DNA of 64,000 nt, from assembly GCF_009828055.1 (NCBI RefSeq), contig NZ_WTYB01000001.1, positions 387,183 to 451,182 on the forward strand. The letters are read 5' to 3'. The DNA comes from Erythrobacter ramosus (GTDB lineage: Bacteria; Pseudomonadota; Alphaproteobacteria; Sphingomonadales; Sphingomonadaceae). Positions 30,440 through 39,503 of the stretch are shown here, in pieces. A program made the translations under genes and the position numbers. Position 1 is the first letter of the stretch. Each line of letters begins with the position of its first letter. The notes under the pieces are model-generated. The model searched no databases and was not told the origin of the DNA. It was given only the letters and a program-made list of their open reading frames with translations.

Positions 30440-31855
30440 TCAGTGCCCTACCGATTCCCCGCGCTCCAGCCCCGATGCCGCCAGCTGCGCATCGATCTGC
30501 GCGAGCAGACGTTCGAGGCCCTCGGGCGTCTCGCTTTCCGCGCGGGCGACCAGCACGTCCTGCGTGTTCGATGCGCGCAGCAGCCACCAGCCGTCAGCGG
30601 TGTTCACCCGCACGCCGTCGGTGGCGTTCACGCTTTCGACCTCCGGGCCGGGGTTGGTGATGAGCCGTCCCGCAATCTCGGCCATGGCGGCAAACTTGCG
30701 GACTTCATCGACCTGAAAGCGCAGTTCCGGGGTGTTGAGCATCGGCGGGATCGCGCCGCGCAGTTCGGTCACCGATTTGCCGAGCCGGGCCGAAGCCGCC
30801 AGCAACCGTATTCCTGCGTAGAGCGCGTCATCAAAGCCGTAATACTGGTCAGCGAAAAATACGTGGCCGCTCATCTCCCCCGCGAGCGGAGCGCCCGTTT
30901 CCTTCATTTTGGACTTTATGAGCGAATGGCCGGTCTTCCACATCAACGGTGTGCCACCCAGTTCCGTGACCCTGTCAAACAGGGCGCGACTGGCTTTCAC
31001 ATCGGCAATAATCGTGGCGTTCGGGGAGGTTTTCAGCAGATCCTCGGCGTAGATCATCAAGAGCTGATCGCCCCAGATCACGCGGCCCGTCCCGTCGATC
31101 GCACCGATCCGGTCGCCATCGCCGTCAAATGCCACTCCGAAATCGAGATTCTTGTCTGCGACGAGTGCGCGCAGATCAGCCAGGTTGGCTTCGACAGTCG
31201 GATCAGGATGGTGGTTGGGGAAATGTCCGTCAACTTCGGTAAAGAGCAGATGATGTTCCCCCGGCAGCCGGGCCGCCAGCGCTTCGAGCGCGGGGCCCGC
31301 CGCGCCATTCCCGGCATCCCAGCCGACGCGCAGCCCTTCGAGCTTGGCGGGATCGATCCCGGCGAGGCCTTCGAGCAGGCGCTCGACATACGCACCAAGG
31401 ATGTCGCGCGTGGTGACGTTGCCCGTGCCACTGGCAAACGCCCCGTCTGCTGCCAGTTCCCCGAGCTTCTGGATATCAGCGCCGAAGAACGGGCGCCCCT
31501 GAAACACCATCTTGAAGCCATTGTAATTGGGGGGATTGTGGCTGCCAGTTATCTCAATGCCGCCATCCACCTCTTCATCTGAGGCTTCGGCGTAATAGAG
31601 CATCGGGGTCGCGCCCATGCCGATCCGCACCACATCGCAGCCACTTGCGGTCAGGCCTTCAACCAGCGCGTGTTCGAGCATCGGTGAGCTGACCCGCCCG
31701 TCATAGCCCACCGCCACGGTGGTGCCGCCCGCGTCACGCAGCAAGGTGCCGAACGCCCGGCCAATCGCGCGCGCGTCATCCGCGCCCAGCGTCTCGCCGA
31801 TGATCCCGCGAATGTCGTATTCTCGCAGCACGGTCTGGTGAAATTGGTGTTTCAT
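30440..31855 (-). CDS. Phosphomannomutase/phosphoglucomutase
   Basis: This 471-aa enzyme interconverts hexose 1- and 6-phosphates through a phosphoserine, supplying GDP-mannose and glucose 1-phosphate for polysaccharides. All four signatures are present: the phosphoserine loop ITGSHNPPNYNG, the metal-binding DGDGDR, the sugar-specificity loop EMSGHVFF and the phosphate-binding RASNTQ. The length matches AlgC/ManB. It lies 157 bp after the small J-protein gene and 57 bp before hscC on the same strand. Confidence 0.94.
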   Translation of the reverse strand: MKHQFHQTVLREYDIRGIIGETLGADDARAIGRAFGTLLRDAGGTTVAVGYDGRVSSPMLEHALVEGLTASGCDVVRIGMGATPMLYYAEASDEEVDGGIEITGSHNPPNYNGFKMVFQGRPFFGADIQKLGELAADGAFASGTGNVTTRDILGAYVERLLEGLAGIDPAKLEGLRVGWDAGNGAAGPALEALAARLPGEHHLLFTEVDGHFPNHHPDPTVEANLADLRALVADKNLDFGVAFDGDGDRIGAIDGTGRVIWGDQLLMIYAEDLLKTSPNATIIADVKASRALFDRVTELGGTPLMWKTGHSLIKSKMKETGAPLAGEMSGHVFFADQYYGFDDALYAGIRLLAASARLGKSVTELRGAIPPMLNTPELRFQVDEVRKFAAMAEIAGRLITNPGPEVESVNATDGVRVNTADGWWLLRASNTQDVLVARAESETPEGLERLLAQIDAQLAASGLERGESVGH

Positions 31856-32012
31856 GGCGAGAGGTACTCCATTGCCGCTATGTCAGGGCCACATAGAATG
31901 GCAGCTGCTCAAATGGGAAGCCGTCGTCTTGCAGGATAGCGTAGATTCCTGTCCGATCAACGGATTAGCCAGCACGAACATTGCGGCCAGGCCCGTTCGG
32001 TGGCGCCGCCGA

Positions 32013-32327
32013 TTACCGGGGCAGGTCATCGTCCGACGAAATCACCGGCGGGTTCGGCAATTCAGCCAGCAGCAGATCGCGCGCGGCATTGGCTTCCTGC
32101 ATCGCGGCTGTGGTGCCGCCCTTGTCAGGGTGCACCAGCGTGGTCAGGCGGCGGTGGGCGAGAATGATCTCGTCACGATCCGCCCCCGCTTCGACCCCGA
32201 GCAGCTTCCGCGCCCGGAAGGTGGCCTGACTGCGGGTGGAGGGCGAGCGCAGGAACTCCCACGGCCACTTGCCCAAAGCCCAGCGGCAGAACACGCAAGC
32301 GACAACAATCAGCAGAACGTACTTCAT
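32013..32327 (-). CDS. Membrane-anchored J-domain protein
   Basis: This 104-aa protein has an N-terminal TM anchor (residues 2-18) and a J domain with an intact HPD (TTLVHPDKGGTTAAMQEANA, about residues 62-82). The anchor-plus-J layout resembles the mitochondrial Tim14/Pam18 family and its alphaproteobacterial relatives. It would stimulate a cytosolic Hsp70 at the membrane. Its ATG overlaps the mipZ stop codon (ATGA), so expression is coupled to mipZ. Confidence 0.85.
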   Translation of the reverse strand: MKYVLLIVVACVFCRWALGKWPWEFLRSPSTRSQATFRARKLLGVEAGADRDEIILAHRRLTTLVHPDKGGTTAAMQEANAARDLLLAELPNPPVISSDDDLPR

Positions 32328-33190
32328 GCCATCTCCAGCTCACCCTGCTCACGATCAAAAGCAGGCAGGCTTAGCGCCTTGACCAGCGCGCGCAGTTCCT
32401 GCCGCGCGACGAGGTGGCTGGTGCCGAGCTCACCCAGATGCCCCTTGTCGAGCAGTGTCAGCCCGGACGGGAACAGCTCGCGATAGATCACGCGCTCCGA
32501 AAGGCCTTGGGTCACCCGGAAGCCAACCCGCTTGGCCATCTCGCTCAGCGCTTTGTGCAGACGCGCCTGATTGCGCGCTTCGACGTGGCCGGTGCGGTTC
32601 CTGACCACAATCCAGTCCATCTCCGGCCGCTGCTGTTCGATCGTCATGCGGCTGCGCTGCATCCGCGCCTCCCAGATAAGCTCGGCAAAGAAGGACAGCT
32701 TCTTGACCTTGAAGGTCTCCGCATCGACCTGCCCGATCAGGTCAAAATCGACGAAACTGTCGTTCATCGGCGTGACCAGAGTATCGGCCTGCTCGACTGC
32801 AATCCGCGCATAAGGATCATCGCGCCCCGGATTGTCGATGATCAGGAAATCGCAACTCGCTTCCAACCGCCGGATCATGCCGAGCAGGTCCGCAGTGCTA
32901 TTGCCGCGAAACACCTCGCAATCCGGGGTCGGCAGCGTGAGCCCGCGCCGTTCCAGCGTGGTCAGCCGGTTCTCGATATAGCGGTGCATGGTGCGTTGGC
33001 GCGGATCGAGATCGATCGAAGCCACTCGCGCGCCGAGATAGGACAGCGCCACCGCAACATGGACCGCCGTGGTCGACTTGCCAGTGCCGCCTTTTTCGTT
33101 GGCGAACACGATCCGGTGAGCCTGCCCCTTGCGCAGACGGCGACCCGCGAGCACGGGTTCGGAAGGTTGAGCACGCGAGGCGGGCGGCAT
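32324..33190 (-). CDS. mipZ: Division-plane positioning ATPase MipZ
   Basis: This ParA/MinD-type ATPase (288 aa) binds ParB at the origin and inhibits FtsZ near the poles, so that division occurs at midcell in alphaproteobacteria. The deviant Walker A is NEKGGTGKST (residues 31-40). MipZ hallmarks follow: SIDLDPRQRTMHRYIENR, IIDNPGRDDP, VTPMNDSFVDFD, MDWIVVRNR and RVIYRELFPSGLTLLD. Before the Walker box is a basic extension (RRLRKGQAHR) longer than in Caulobacter. ATG 33190 is chosen; ATG 33286 would overlap the panC translation signals. The parS site at 23030 belongs to the same pathway. Confidence 0.93.
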   Translation of the reverse strand: MPPASRAQPSEPVLAGRRLRKGQAHRIVFANEKGGTGKSTTAVHVAVALSYLGARVASIDLDPRQRTMHRYIENRLTTLERRGLTLPTPDCEVFRGNSTADLLGMIRRLEASCDFLIIDNPGRDDPYARIAVEQADTLVTPMNDSFVDFDLIGQVDAETFKVKKLSFFAELIWEARMQRSRMTIEQQRPEMDWIVVRNRTGHVEARNQARLHKALSEMAKRVGFRVTQGLSERVIYRELFPSGLTLLDKGHLGELGTSHLVARQELRALVKALSLPAFDREQGELEMA

Positions 33191-33288
33191 GGTCGGTCTC
33201 TTCGCGGGGCCCGAGGGCGGATCGGCTTGAAATGGGACAGCTTGCGCCGCTAGGGCACGAGTGTTGTTGTAGTCTTGGAGGCGCACAG

Positions 33289-34164
33289 GTGCAAACGGTC
33301 ACGTCGCTGCAAATGTTGAGAACCGCTTTGGCACAGTTGCGGGCGTCCGAAGGGCACGGCGGCGCGACGGTTGCGCTGGTGCCGACCATGGGCGCGCTGC
33401 ACGACGGGCACCTCACGCTGGTTCGCCGCGCGCGGGCCGAGGCCGATCATGTCGTCGCATCGATCTTCGTCAATCCCAAGCAGTTCGGCGTAAACGAGGA
33501 TCTGGATGCCTATCCCCGCCAACTTGCGGAAGACGCCGCTATGCTGGAGGCAGAAGGCGTCGCCCTGCTGTGGGCCCCGGATGTGGAGGCGATGTATCCA
33601 TCCGGCTTCGCCACCAATATTGGCGTCGCAGGCGTAAGCGACGGGCTTTGCGGCGCGGCGCGACCGGGGCATTTCGACGGCGTGGCGACGGTGGCGTGCA
33701 AGCTGTTCAATCAGGTGCAGCCCGACATGGCGTTCTTCGGTGAGAAGGATTTCCAGCAGCTCGCCGTGATCCGCACCATGGCACGTGACCTCGACCTCAC
33801 CCGCCCGCATGTGGACGCCATCATCGGCGTGCCGACCGTGCGCGAGGCGGACGGCTTGGCGATGAGCAGCCGCAACCGCTATCTTACGCCCGATGATCGC
33901 CGCGCGGCGGCAGCCCTGCCCCACGCGATGCGGACCGCCATCGCCGCAATCGAGGGCGGCGACGATGTGGCAACCGCTTTGGCAGGATTGCAGGCCGACA
34001 TCCTCGCGGCAGGCTTTGCCAGCGTCGACTATGCCGAGTTGGCTGACAGCCGCTCGTTGGCCCCGCTCGGCACCTTGGGCAAAACCCCCGCTCGCCTGCT
34101 GGTCGCCGCCCGGATCGGCAACACCCGCCTCATCGACAATATGGCGGTGAACGCGCCTGCGTGA
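33289..34164 (+). CDS. panC: Pantothenate synthetase
   Basis: This 291-aa enzyme joins pantoate and beta-alanine using ATP, the last step of vitamin B5 synthesis. The nucleotide motif PTMGALHDGHLTLVRRA (HxGH), the GEKDFQQLAVI block and the KMSKS-like MSSRNRYL are all present. I chose GTG 33289 because GGAGG lies 7 nt before it and similarity starts here; an ATG at 33232 would add 19 residues without similarity. The gene is divergent from mipZ. panB is not next to it. Confidence 0.95.
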   Translation: MQTVTSLQMLRTALAQLRASEGHGGATVALVPTMGALHDGHLTLVRRARAEADHVVASIFVNPKQFGVNEDLDAYPRQLAEDAAMLEAEGVALLWAPDVEAMYPSGFATNIGVAGVSDGLCGAARPGHFDGVATVACKLFNQVQPDMAFFGEKDFQQLAVIRTMARDLDLTRPHVDAIIGVPTVREADGLAMSSRNRYLTPDDRRAAAALPHAMRTAIAAIEGGDDVATALAGLQADILAAGFASVDYAELADSRSLAPLGTLGKTPARLLVAARIGNTRLIDNMAVNAPA

Positions 34165-34222
34165 CGCTGCGCGATATTGACGCACCGCGCGATTCAATGG
34201 CATGGGCACCGGCGAAACCCGA

Positions 34223-34296
<74 letters not shown>

Positions 34297-34318
34297 CTTC
34301 CTCACAAATAGGAGTACA

Positions 34319-34342
34319 TTCTCAGGAAAATGATCCTGAGAA
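34319..34342. repeat. 9-bp hairpin downstream of tRNA-Gly
   Basis: TTCTCAGGA (34319-34327), loop of 6 nt, and TCCTGAGAA (34334-34342) form a perfect stem between the tRNA and the convergent DUF885 gene. There is no T-run on either side. It may end or process the tRNA transcript. Confidence 0.45.
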
Positions 34343-34388
34343 GGCTGAGCCGCGCGTTAGGGTCACAGAGGTGGGCCGCAATTTGCGC

Positions 34389-36038
34389 CTATTCCTGCGG
34401 GATAGGCGGGGTCTTCCAGAACAGCTCGACCTCGTCATCCAGCCCCGTCATTTCGTAGCGGATGAGGGCGATCGGCAGTCGGCCGGCGGCGAGGAAGGTG
34501 TCGTGGAACTCCCTCAGCGAGAACCGCTCTCCCAGCTGCTGCGAGCGGTCGGCCAGCAGCGCATCCATCTGTAGCTTGCCGATCGTATAGGCAATCCCGT
34601 AGCCTGGCGGGCGGCGCAGGTAGATTTCCGCGTCGACGCGCGCCACGTCCTCGTCGAGCCAGGGCGTCTTTGCGCGCATATAGTCCACGGCCTCACGAAC
34701 GTTCCAGCGATTGTGCTGCATGGCGATGTCGGCAGGAACGCGTGCCGCGCGGAAGATGCCGAACAGCTCCATGAACTCGTCGGCGCGCGGCGTGTGCTGC
34801 GTGGCCCCTGCCAGCATCAGCGCCTCCTCAAGATAGGTCGCCCAGCCCTCGGCGCGCGCGCCGTCGCTATAGCGGCCCCTGATCGGGCGCTTATCGCGTT
34901 CGCCAAGGACAGCATCGAAGCGGTGGCCGGGGATGACCGCGTGCAAGTGATCAGGGATCGGATCGCGAAACTGGATCTGCTCCCAGAAATTAGGACCGGT
35001 TGGCCGCTCGATCCAGGGCGTATTGCTGCCCAGCTCGCCCACGAATTCAGGGATCGTAATGATGTCCTCGCGAACGAGGAATTCGCGCACCCGCTGGTCG
35101 GTTCGGCGAACCTTCTCCTGCTGCTCTTGCGCGCTCGTGGACAGTTCAAGTTGCGGCAGGTCGCGATTGCGGTGGCGCAGGATCGCGAGCGCGGCGGTCA
35201 TGCGCTCGTGCTCACGTTCGGCAAGCGTCAGCATTTCCGCTGAGGAGAGGGGTATCATCCGCACATGCCGGATATACCAGTCATAACGCTCAGGACCGAC
35301 GCCCGCGGGCGCAGTCATGCTTTCACGCTCTGCCTGTAGCCAGTCACGGAACTCTATGATCGCGGCCCGCGCCGCCATGACCTGCGGCTCAAGCTCTGGG
35401 GCATCGGCCCGGCTGCGCGCCAAGAGGTCATCGTACCAGCCAATGATACCGGGCGGCGGAACGGCGCGGTAGGGGTGGTAGTGATTGACCCCATCGCTGT
35501 TCTCAAGGTTGAAGAGCGCAAGGTCAGCATAGTCACCGGCCGCCTCGGTCAGGTTGGCGCGTGCCGCCGACAGCATCGGCGGGATGGCGGCGAGCTGTAC
35601 AGACACCCGCCCGCGGGCCTGCGCACCTGCCCCCAGATCGGTGAAGGCGACCCGCATCAGTGGATCCAGATAGAAGCCGGGGTCGCGCTTCCATGGTCGC
35701 AGTACCTCCAGATTGAACCGGTAGCCGTTCAGCAGTGACTTCACAGCGAGGAAGTCAGCCTGCTGATCGCGCGGCCAGCTATCGACCGCCATGCCGGCGA
35801 GGCGTTCCTCAAAGCGCGTCAGACCTGCGCGTTTGTCCGCCATGAGCGGGTCAGCATAGAGCTCACCGACCCGCGCTCCTGAATCGAGCACCACGCTCGG
35901 CGTGAAAGCGGGCACCATATAGGCCTGGAGCTCCTCGTGCACGGCGAGAAGCTCGTCGTAGGTGCCGCTAGGCGCGGCTTGTGCATTCGCCACCGACGCC
36001 CAGGCCACAAGGAAGAGAAACGTCAGGAAGTGCCGCAT
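34389..36038 (-). CDS. Exported DUF885 family protein with altered metal-binding motif
   Basis: This 549-aa protein has a signal peptide (MRHFLTFLFLVAWASVANAQ) and the DUF885 fold, a group related to zinc metallopeptidases. Family members carry HExxPGHH and, further on, EGWAxYxE. Here the first motif is HAVIPGHRFD (His366, Ala367, His372), so the catalytic Glu is Ala; EGWATYLEEAL (Glu397) is kept. Peptidase activity is therefore doubtful, though metal binding may remain. GGAGG lies 6 nt before the ATG. It is convergent with tRNA-Gly. Confidence 0.85.
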   Translation of the reverse strand: MRHFLTFLFLVAWASVANAQAAPSGTYDELLAVHEELQAYMVPAFTPSVVLDSGARVGELYADPLMADKRAGLTRFEERLAGMAVDSWPRDQQADFLAVKSLLNGYRFNLEVLRPWKRDPGFYLDPLMRVAFTDLGAGAQARGRVSVQLAAIPPMLSAARANLTEAAGDYADLALFNLENSDGVNHYHPYRAVPPPGIIGWYDDLLARSRADAPELEPQVMAARAAIIEFRDWLQAERESMTAPAGVGPERYDWYIRHVRMIPLSSAEMLTLAEREHERMTAALAILRHRNRDLPQLELSTSAQEQQEKVRRTDQRVREFLVREDIITIPEFVGELGSNTPWIERPTGPNFWEQIQFRDPIPDHLHAVIPGHRFDAVLGERDKRPIRGRYSDGARAEGWATYLEEALMLAGATQHTPRADEFMELFGIFRAARVPADIAMQHNRWNVREAVDYMRAKTPWLDEDVARVDAEIYLRRPPGYGIAYTIGKLQMDALLADRSQQLGERFSLREFHDTFLAAGRLPIALIRYEMTGLDDEVELFWKTPPIPQE

Positions 36039-36260
36039 GATTGCCTCCGGTTGCCGCCAGAGGGTGCGAAGGCGATTGCCTTTTGTCTAGTGGGCAAATT
36101 TGCGGCGCAAAGAACCGCCCGGCTCTAATCCCAGCTGGGGGAAAGCTGGCTGTCACGTCAGACGCAATGGCTCCGTCTCGACCCGTAACAGCCGCAACGC
36201 ATCCGCACACAAATTTAAAGGGCCTTTGCGAAGAGGCGCCGGAGTTTTGGAATGTCCCCC

Positions 36261-36296
36261 GGCCGCCAGTCGCACGTGCACCTCCGACTGGCGGCC
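36261..36296. repeat. Perfect 12-bp hairpin at the edge of a gene remnant
   Basis: GGCCGCCAGTCG (36261-36272) and CGACTGGCGGCC (36285-36296) enclose a 12-nt loop. Similarity of the following pseudogene to outer-membrane efflux proteins begins only a few bases later, so the hairpin marks the break. Confidence 0.6.
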
Positions 36297-36299
36297 ACC

Positions 36300-36500
36300 T
36301 TTAGCTTCAGTCTCGCCGACCTGCGCTATCGCGGCGGGATCGATTCTTTCCTTGCCAGCCTCGATGCGCAGCGCGCTTCCTACGCTGCACAGCGCACGCT
36401 TCTCGCAACGCAGCTGATCGAAGCCAGCAACCGGGTCGCCCTGTACCGCGCCCTGGGAGGCGAAACTGTAGATGAGCGGCGACCTGACGGATTGCCTTGA
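36300..36500 (+). pseudogene. C-terminal remnant of an outer-membrane efflux (TolC/NodT family) gene
   Basis: The frame encodes FSFSLADLRYRGGIDSFLAS and then LDAQRASYAAQRTLLATQLIE, ending NRVALYRALGGETVDERRPDG LP-stop. This is the characteristic end of NodT-type outer-membrane factors of RND pumps (LRYxxGxxSFLxxLDAQR...LYxALGG). The other 400 or so residues, the RND pump and the membrane-fusion gene are all missing. It is a decayed fragment inside a 508-bp gap between the DUF885 and katG genes. Confidence 0.75.
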
Positions 36501-36503
36501 AGG

Positions 36504-36532
36504 GAGGCGCCGGACAGTAAGCCCGGCGCCTC
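36504..36532 (-). terminator. Hairpin after katG, probable terminator
   Basis: On the minus strand GAGGCGCCGG and CCGGCGCCTC form a perfect 10-bp stem with a 9-nt loop, starting 15 nt after the katG stop. It is followed by CCTTC rather than a T-run, so termination is likely but not certain. Confidence 0.6.
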
Positions 36533-36546
36533 GCAGTCGTCTTGCC

Positions 36547-38808
36547 TTACCGCAGATCGAAGCGGTCGAGCATCATCACCTTGTTCCAGGCCTTGGCAAA
36601 GTCTTGCGCGAACTTTGGCTCGCCGCCTTTCACCGCATAGGTTTCCGCCACGGCGCGCAGTTCCGAATTGGAGCCGAACACCAGATCGACTTCGGTGGCG
36701 GTCCACTTGAGCGCGCCGGTTGTGCGGTCGCGGCCTTCATAGACGCCCTTGGTCTCAGCCGGCTTCCAAGTGTTGCCCATGTCGAGCAGGTTCACAAAGA
36801 AGTCGTTGCTAAGCGTGCCGGGGCGATCGGTGAACACCCCATGCTTGGCGCCGCCGCTATTGGCATCAAGCATCCGCATCCCTGCCAGCAACACGGTCAT
36901 TTCCGGCACGGTCAGTCCCAAGGTGTCAGCCTGATCGATCAACATCTGGGTTGGCGTCAGGCGGGCCTTGTCGCTGTAGAAATTGCGGAAGGCGTCGGCT
37001 GCCGGACGCAGCAGTTCGAAGCTCTTGGCATCGGTGTGAGCCTCAGTCGCATCGGTCCGACCCGGGGTGAAAGGCACGGTGACACTCTGCCCCGCCGCCT
37101 TGGCCGCGTCCTCGACAGCGACCACGCCGCCGAGCACCACGAGATCGGCGATCGACACCTTCTTGGCACCCGCGCCAGCGTTGAACTTCGCCTGCACAGC
37201 TTCCAGCGCGGTGACCACCTTGGCGAGCGTGGCGGGATCATTCACACCCCAGTCCTTCTGCGGCGCAAGCCGGATGCGCGCACCGTTGGCACCGCCGCGC
37301 ATATCGGTGTCACGGAAAGTGACCGCAGATGCCCATGCGGTGCGGACCAGATCGGAGCGGCTGAGCCCGGTGGCGCGGATCGCCTGCTTGAGCTGGGCGA
37401 TGTCGCCCGCTTCGACCATGGCGTAATCTGCCTTTGGCAGCGGGTCCTGCCAGATCAGGTCTTCGGCAGGCACCTCGGCCCCGACATAACGCGCCTTGGG
37501 GCCAAGATCGCGGTGGGTCAGCTTGAACCATGCACGGGCGAAGGCCGCGTCCATCGCCTTGGGGTCCTTGGCCCAGCGGCTCGTAATCGCGCCATAGGCC
37601 GGGTCATAACGCAGCGCGAGGTCGGTGGTCAGCATCACCGGCGAATGCGTGACGTTCGGATCGAACGCGTCGGGGACGACCTTCACATCTGCCGCATTGA
37701 CCGACTCCCACTGCTTGGCACCGGCCGGGCTGGTGGTCTGCTTCCATTCGAAACCATAGAGGTTTTCAAGGTAGTTGCTGCTCCACTGGATCGGCGTAAC
37801 CGTCCACGCGCCTTCAAGGCCGCTGGTGGTCGCATCCTTGCCAACGCCAGTGCCGCAGGTGTTCTTCCAGCCCAAGCCCTGCGCCTCGACGCCCTCGGCA
37901 GCGGGCTCCTTGCCGACGCAATCGGCCGCCTTGCGCGCGCCGTGCATCTTGCCGATGGTGTGCCCGCCGATCACCAGCGCAGCGGTTTCCTCGTCATTCA
38001 TTCCCATCCTCCCGAACGTGGTACGGATCTGCTGGGCGGACTTGAGAATGTCGGGATTGCCTTCCGGCCCTTCGGGATTGACGTAGATCAGACCCATTTC
38101 CGAAGCGGCGAGCGGGGTGTCGAGGTTTTCGCCCTCGGCGTTGCGCTCCGAAGTCAGGAACTTGGTTTCCGGGCCCCAATAGACCAGCTCCGGCTCCCAC
38201 GCGTCGGCGCGGCCACCGGCAAAGCCGAAGGTTGTGAAGCCGGTGTTTTCGAGCGCGACATTGCCTGCCAGGATGATGAGGTCCGACCACGAAAGCGCCG
38301 CGCCGTACTTCTGCTTCACCGGCCACAGCACGCGGCGAGCCTTATCGAGGTTGCCGTTATCGGGCCAGGAGTTGAGCGGCTCAAAGCGGATCTGCCCGCC
38401 GTCCGAACCCCCGCGCCCGTCACCCGAACGATAGGTGCCTGCCGAGTGCCAGGCGAGGCGGATGAACAGCCCGGCATAATTGCCATAATCGGCCGGCCAC
38501 CACTCCTGCGAATCTGTCAGCGCAGCGTTGATGTCGGCCTTCACCGCCTTCAGATCGAGCTTGGCGAATTCGGCTGCGTAATCGAAATCCGTGCCGTTGG
38601 GGTCGGGGTTGTATTCGTTCTGGCGCAGGCGGTTGAGGTCGACCACATTGGGCCACCAGCCCTGCACATTGCGCGGCGCAGCTTCAGTCTGCGGCATCGC
38701 CGCGCGGCCCATGCCATGCTCGTTGAACCCCGGAGGCGTGGCCGCCGCAGGCAAGGCAAGCATAAGGCTGGAGGACAGGAGCAACAGCCCCTTCGTTTTG
38801 CTAATCAT
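36547..38808 (-). CDS. katG: Catalase-peroxidase KatG, predicted exported
   Basis: This haem enzyme (753 aa) removes H2O2 by catalase and peroxidase action. The distal site [11 protein letters not shown], the partner Tyr in GLIYVNPEG, the Met in RMGMNDEET (together the Trp-Tyr-Met crosslink) and the proximal His in [11 protein letters not shown] are all present. ATG 38808 opens [23 protein letters not shown], a good signal peptide, as in periplasmic KatP of pathogenic E. coli. Most KatGs are cytosolic. It follows copC after 293 bp on the same strand. Confidence 0.94.
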   Translation of the reverse strand: MISKTKGLLLLSSSLMLALPAAATPPGFNEHGMGRAAMPQTEAAPRNVQGWWPNVVDLNRLRQNEYNPDPNGTDFDYAAEFAKLDLKAVKADINAALTDSQEWWPADYGNYAGLFIRLAWHSAGTYRSGDGRGGSDGGQIRFEPLNSWPDNGNLDKARRVLWPVKQKYGAALSWSDLIILAGNVALENTGFTTFGFAGGRADAWEPELVYWGPETKFLTSERNAEGENLDTPLAASEMGLIYVNPEGPEGNPDILKSAQQIRTTFGRMGMNDEETAALVIGGHTIGKMHGARKAADCVGKEPAAEGVEAQGLGWKNTCGTGVGKDATTSGLEGAWTVTPIQWSSNYLENLYGFEWKQTTSPAGAKQWESVNAADVKVVPDAFDPNVTHSPVMLTTDLALRYDPAYGAITSRWAKDPKAMDAAFARAWFKLTHRDLGPKARYVGAEVPAEDLIWQDPLPKADYAMVEAGDIAQLKQAIRATGLSRSDLVRTAWASAVTFRDTDMRGGANGARIRLAPQKDWGVNDPATLAKVVTALEAVQAKFNAGAGAKKVSIADLVVLGGVVAVEDAAKAAGQSVTVPFTPGRTDATEAHTDAKSFELLRPAADAFRNFYSDKARLTPTQMLIDQADTLGLTVPEMTVLLAGMRMLDANSGGAKHGVFTDRPGTLSNDFFVNLLDMGNTWKPAETKGVYEGRDRTTGALKWTATEVDLVFGSNSELRAVAETYAVKGGEPKFAQDFAKAWNKVMMLDRFDLR

Positions 38809-39101
38809 TTGTAGCCCCGTTCTGGTCTGTTGATCATCACGCACCGCGAGACATTGTCAGAACCGTTGTTCAGGTCCGGTAGCGATGCGCGCCGAGGGCC
38901 ACATAGGGCGGCGCGCTGAACGGAGAAAACGGCTTGTCGCGATAACTGTGATGCGGTGCGTCGATGATCCACACAGCTTGAGCGCGATCAAGCCCACTTT
39001 CGGCCAGCTATCCGGAAGCGGCCGTCGACCCCCAACCGCTCATTACCTTGGTCCCGTCGGCTCGCTAAGAGCAGGCTGCGTTTGAACAGCAGCGGCGGGT
39101 G
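38809..39101. other. Gap between copC and katG
   Basis: This 293-bp region must contain the katG promoter if katG is not read from the cop operon. I find no OxyR-type site or convincing -35/-10 pair, and no gene. Confidence 0.4.
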
Positions 39102-39482
39102 TCAGCTTACCGCAAATTCGACCGTCCCGTTCATGGCGTGACCATCACCCGCTGCGGCCTGCCACCGCACCTCGTAGCTCCCGGTCGGGAGGGGCTTCTT
39201 GAGTGTGAGCGTCAGGGTTGTACGGTCAGCGGACCAGCTTGTCGTGAAATTGCGGATGAGCATTTCACCGTGGTTCGCCATCCCGGGCATGGCAGTCATT
39301 ACAATGCTGGCGGCAGCGCTCGCTTGATCGACCGGCTGACTGAAGGTGAGGGTGATCTGCTTGGGCGCTTTGGCGGAAGAGTCAGCTGTCGGCGTCGAGG
39401 CGGTAAGCTGGACGTGGGCTAGCAGTGCCGCGGGCGCGAGCGTGGTGAGGGCAAGAGCAGCGATGAAAGCAGGGATGCGCAT
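39102..39482 (-). CDS. copC: Periplasmic copper-binding protein CopC
   Basis: This 126-aa protein has a signal peptide (MRIPAFIAALALTTLAPAAL LA), and the mature form begins with HVQL, whose N-terminal His is the typical Cu(II) ligand of CopC. The beta-barrel core follows (ITLTFSQPVDQASAAASI), with a Met/His-containing AMPGMANHGEM and the C-terminal DGHAMNGTVEFAVS carrying the second His. It lies 21 bp after copB and closes the cop operon. Confidence 0.92.
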   Translation of the reverse strand: MRIPAFIAALALTTLAPAALLAHVQLTASTPTADSSAKAPKQITLTFSQPVDQASAAASIVMTAMPGMANHGEMLIRNFTTSWSADRTTLTLTLKKPLPTGSYEVRWQAAAGDGHAMNGTVEFAVS

Positions 39483-39503
39483 GTTTGGTGTCCTTCGTGT
39501 CGA

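Larger units (their letters stand above)
36039..36546. other. Gap between DUF885 gene and katG
   Basis: The 508 bp hold, in order, a stretch without recognisable features (36039-36260), the hairpin 36261-36296, the efflux-gene remnant 36300-36500 and the katG 3' hairpin 36504-36532. I see no intact gene. AT-rich AAATTTAAAG near 36208 stands out but has no promoter I can define. Confidence 0.5.

Noticed and set aside
36472..38814. A 780-codon plus-strand open frame opposite katG
   Set aside because: It is an antisense shadow of a strongly conserved gene; no ribosome site or domain is visible.
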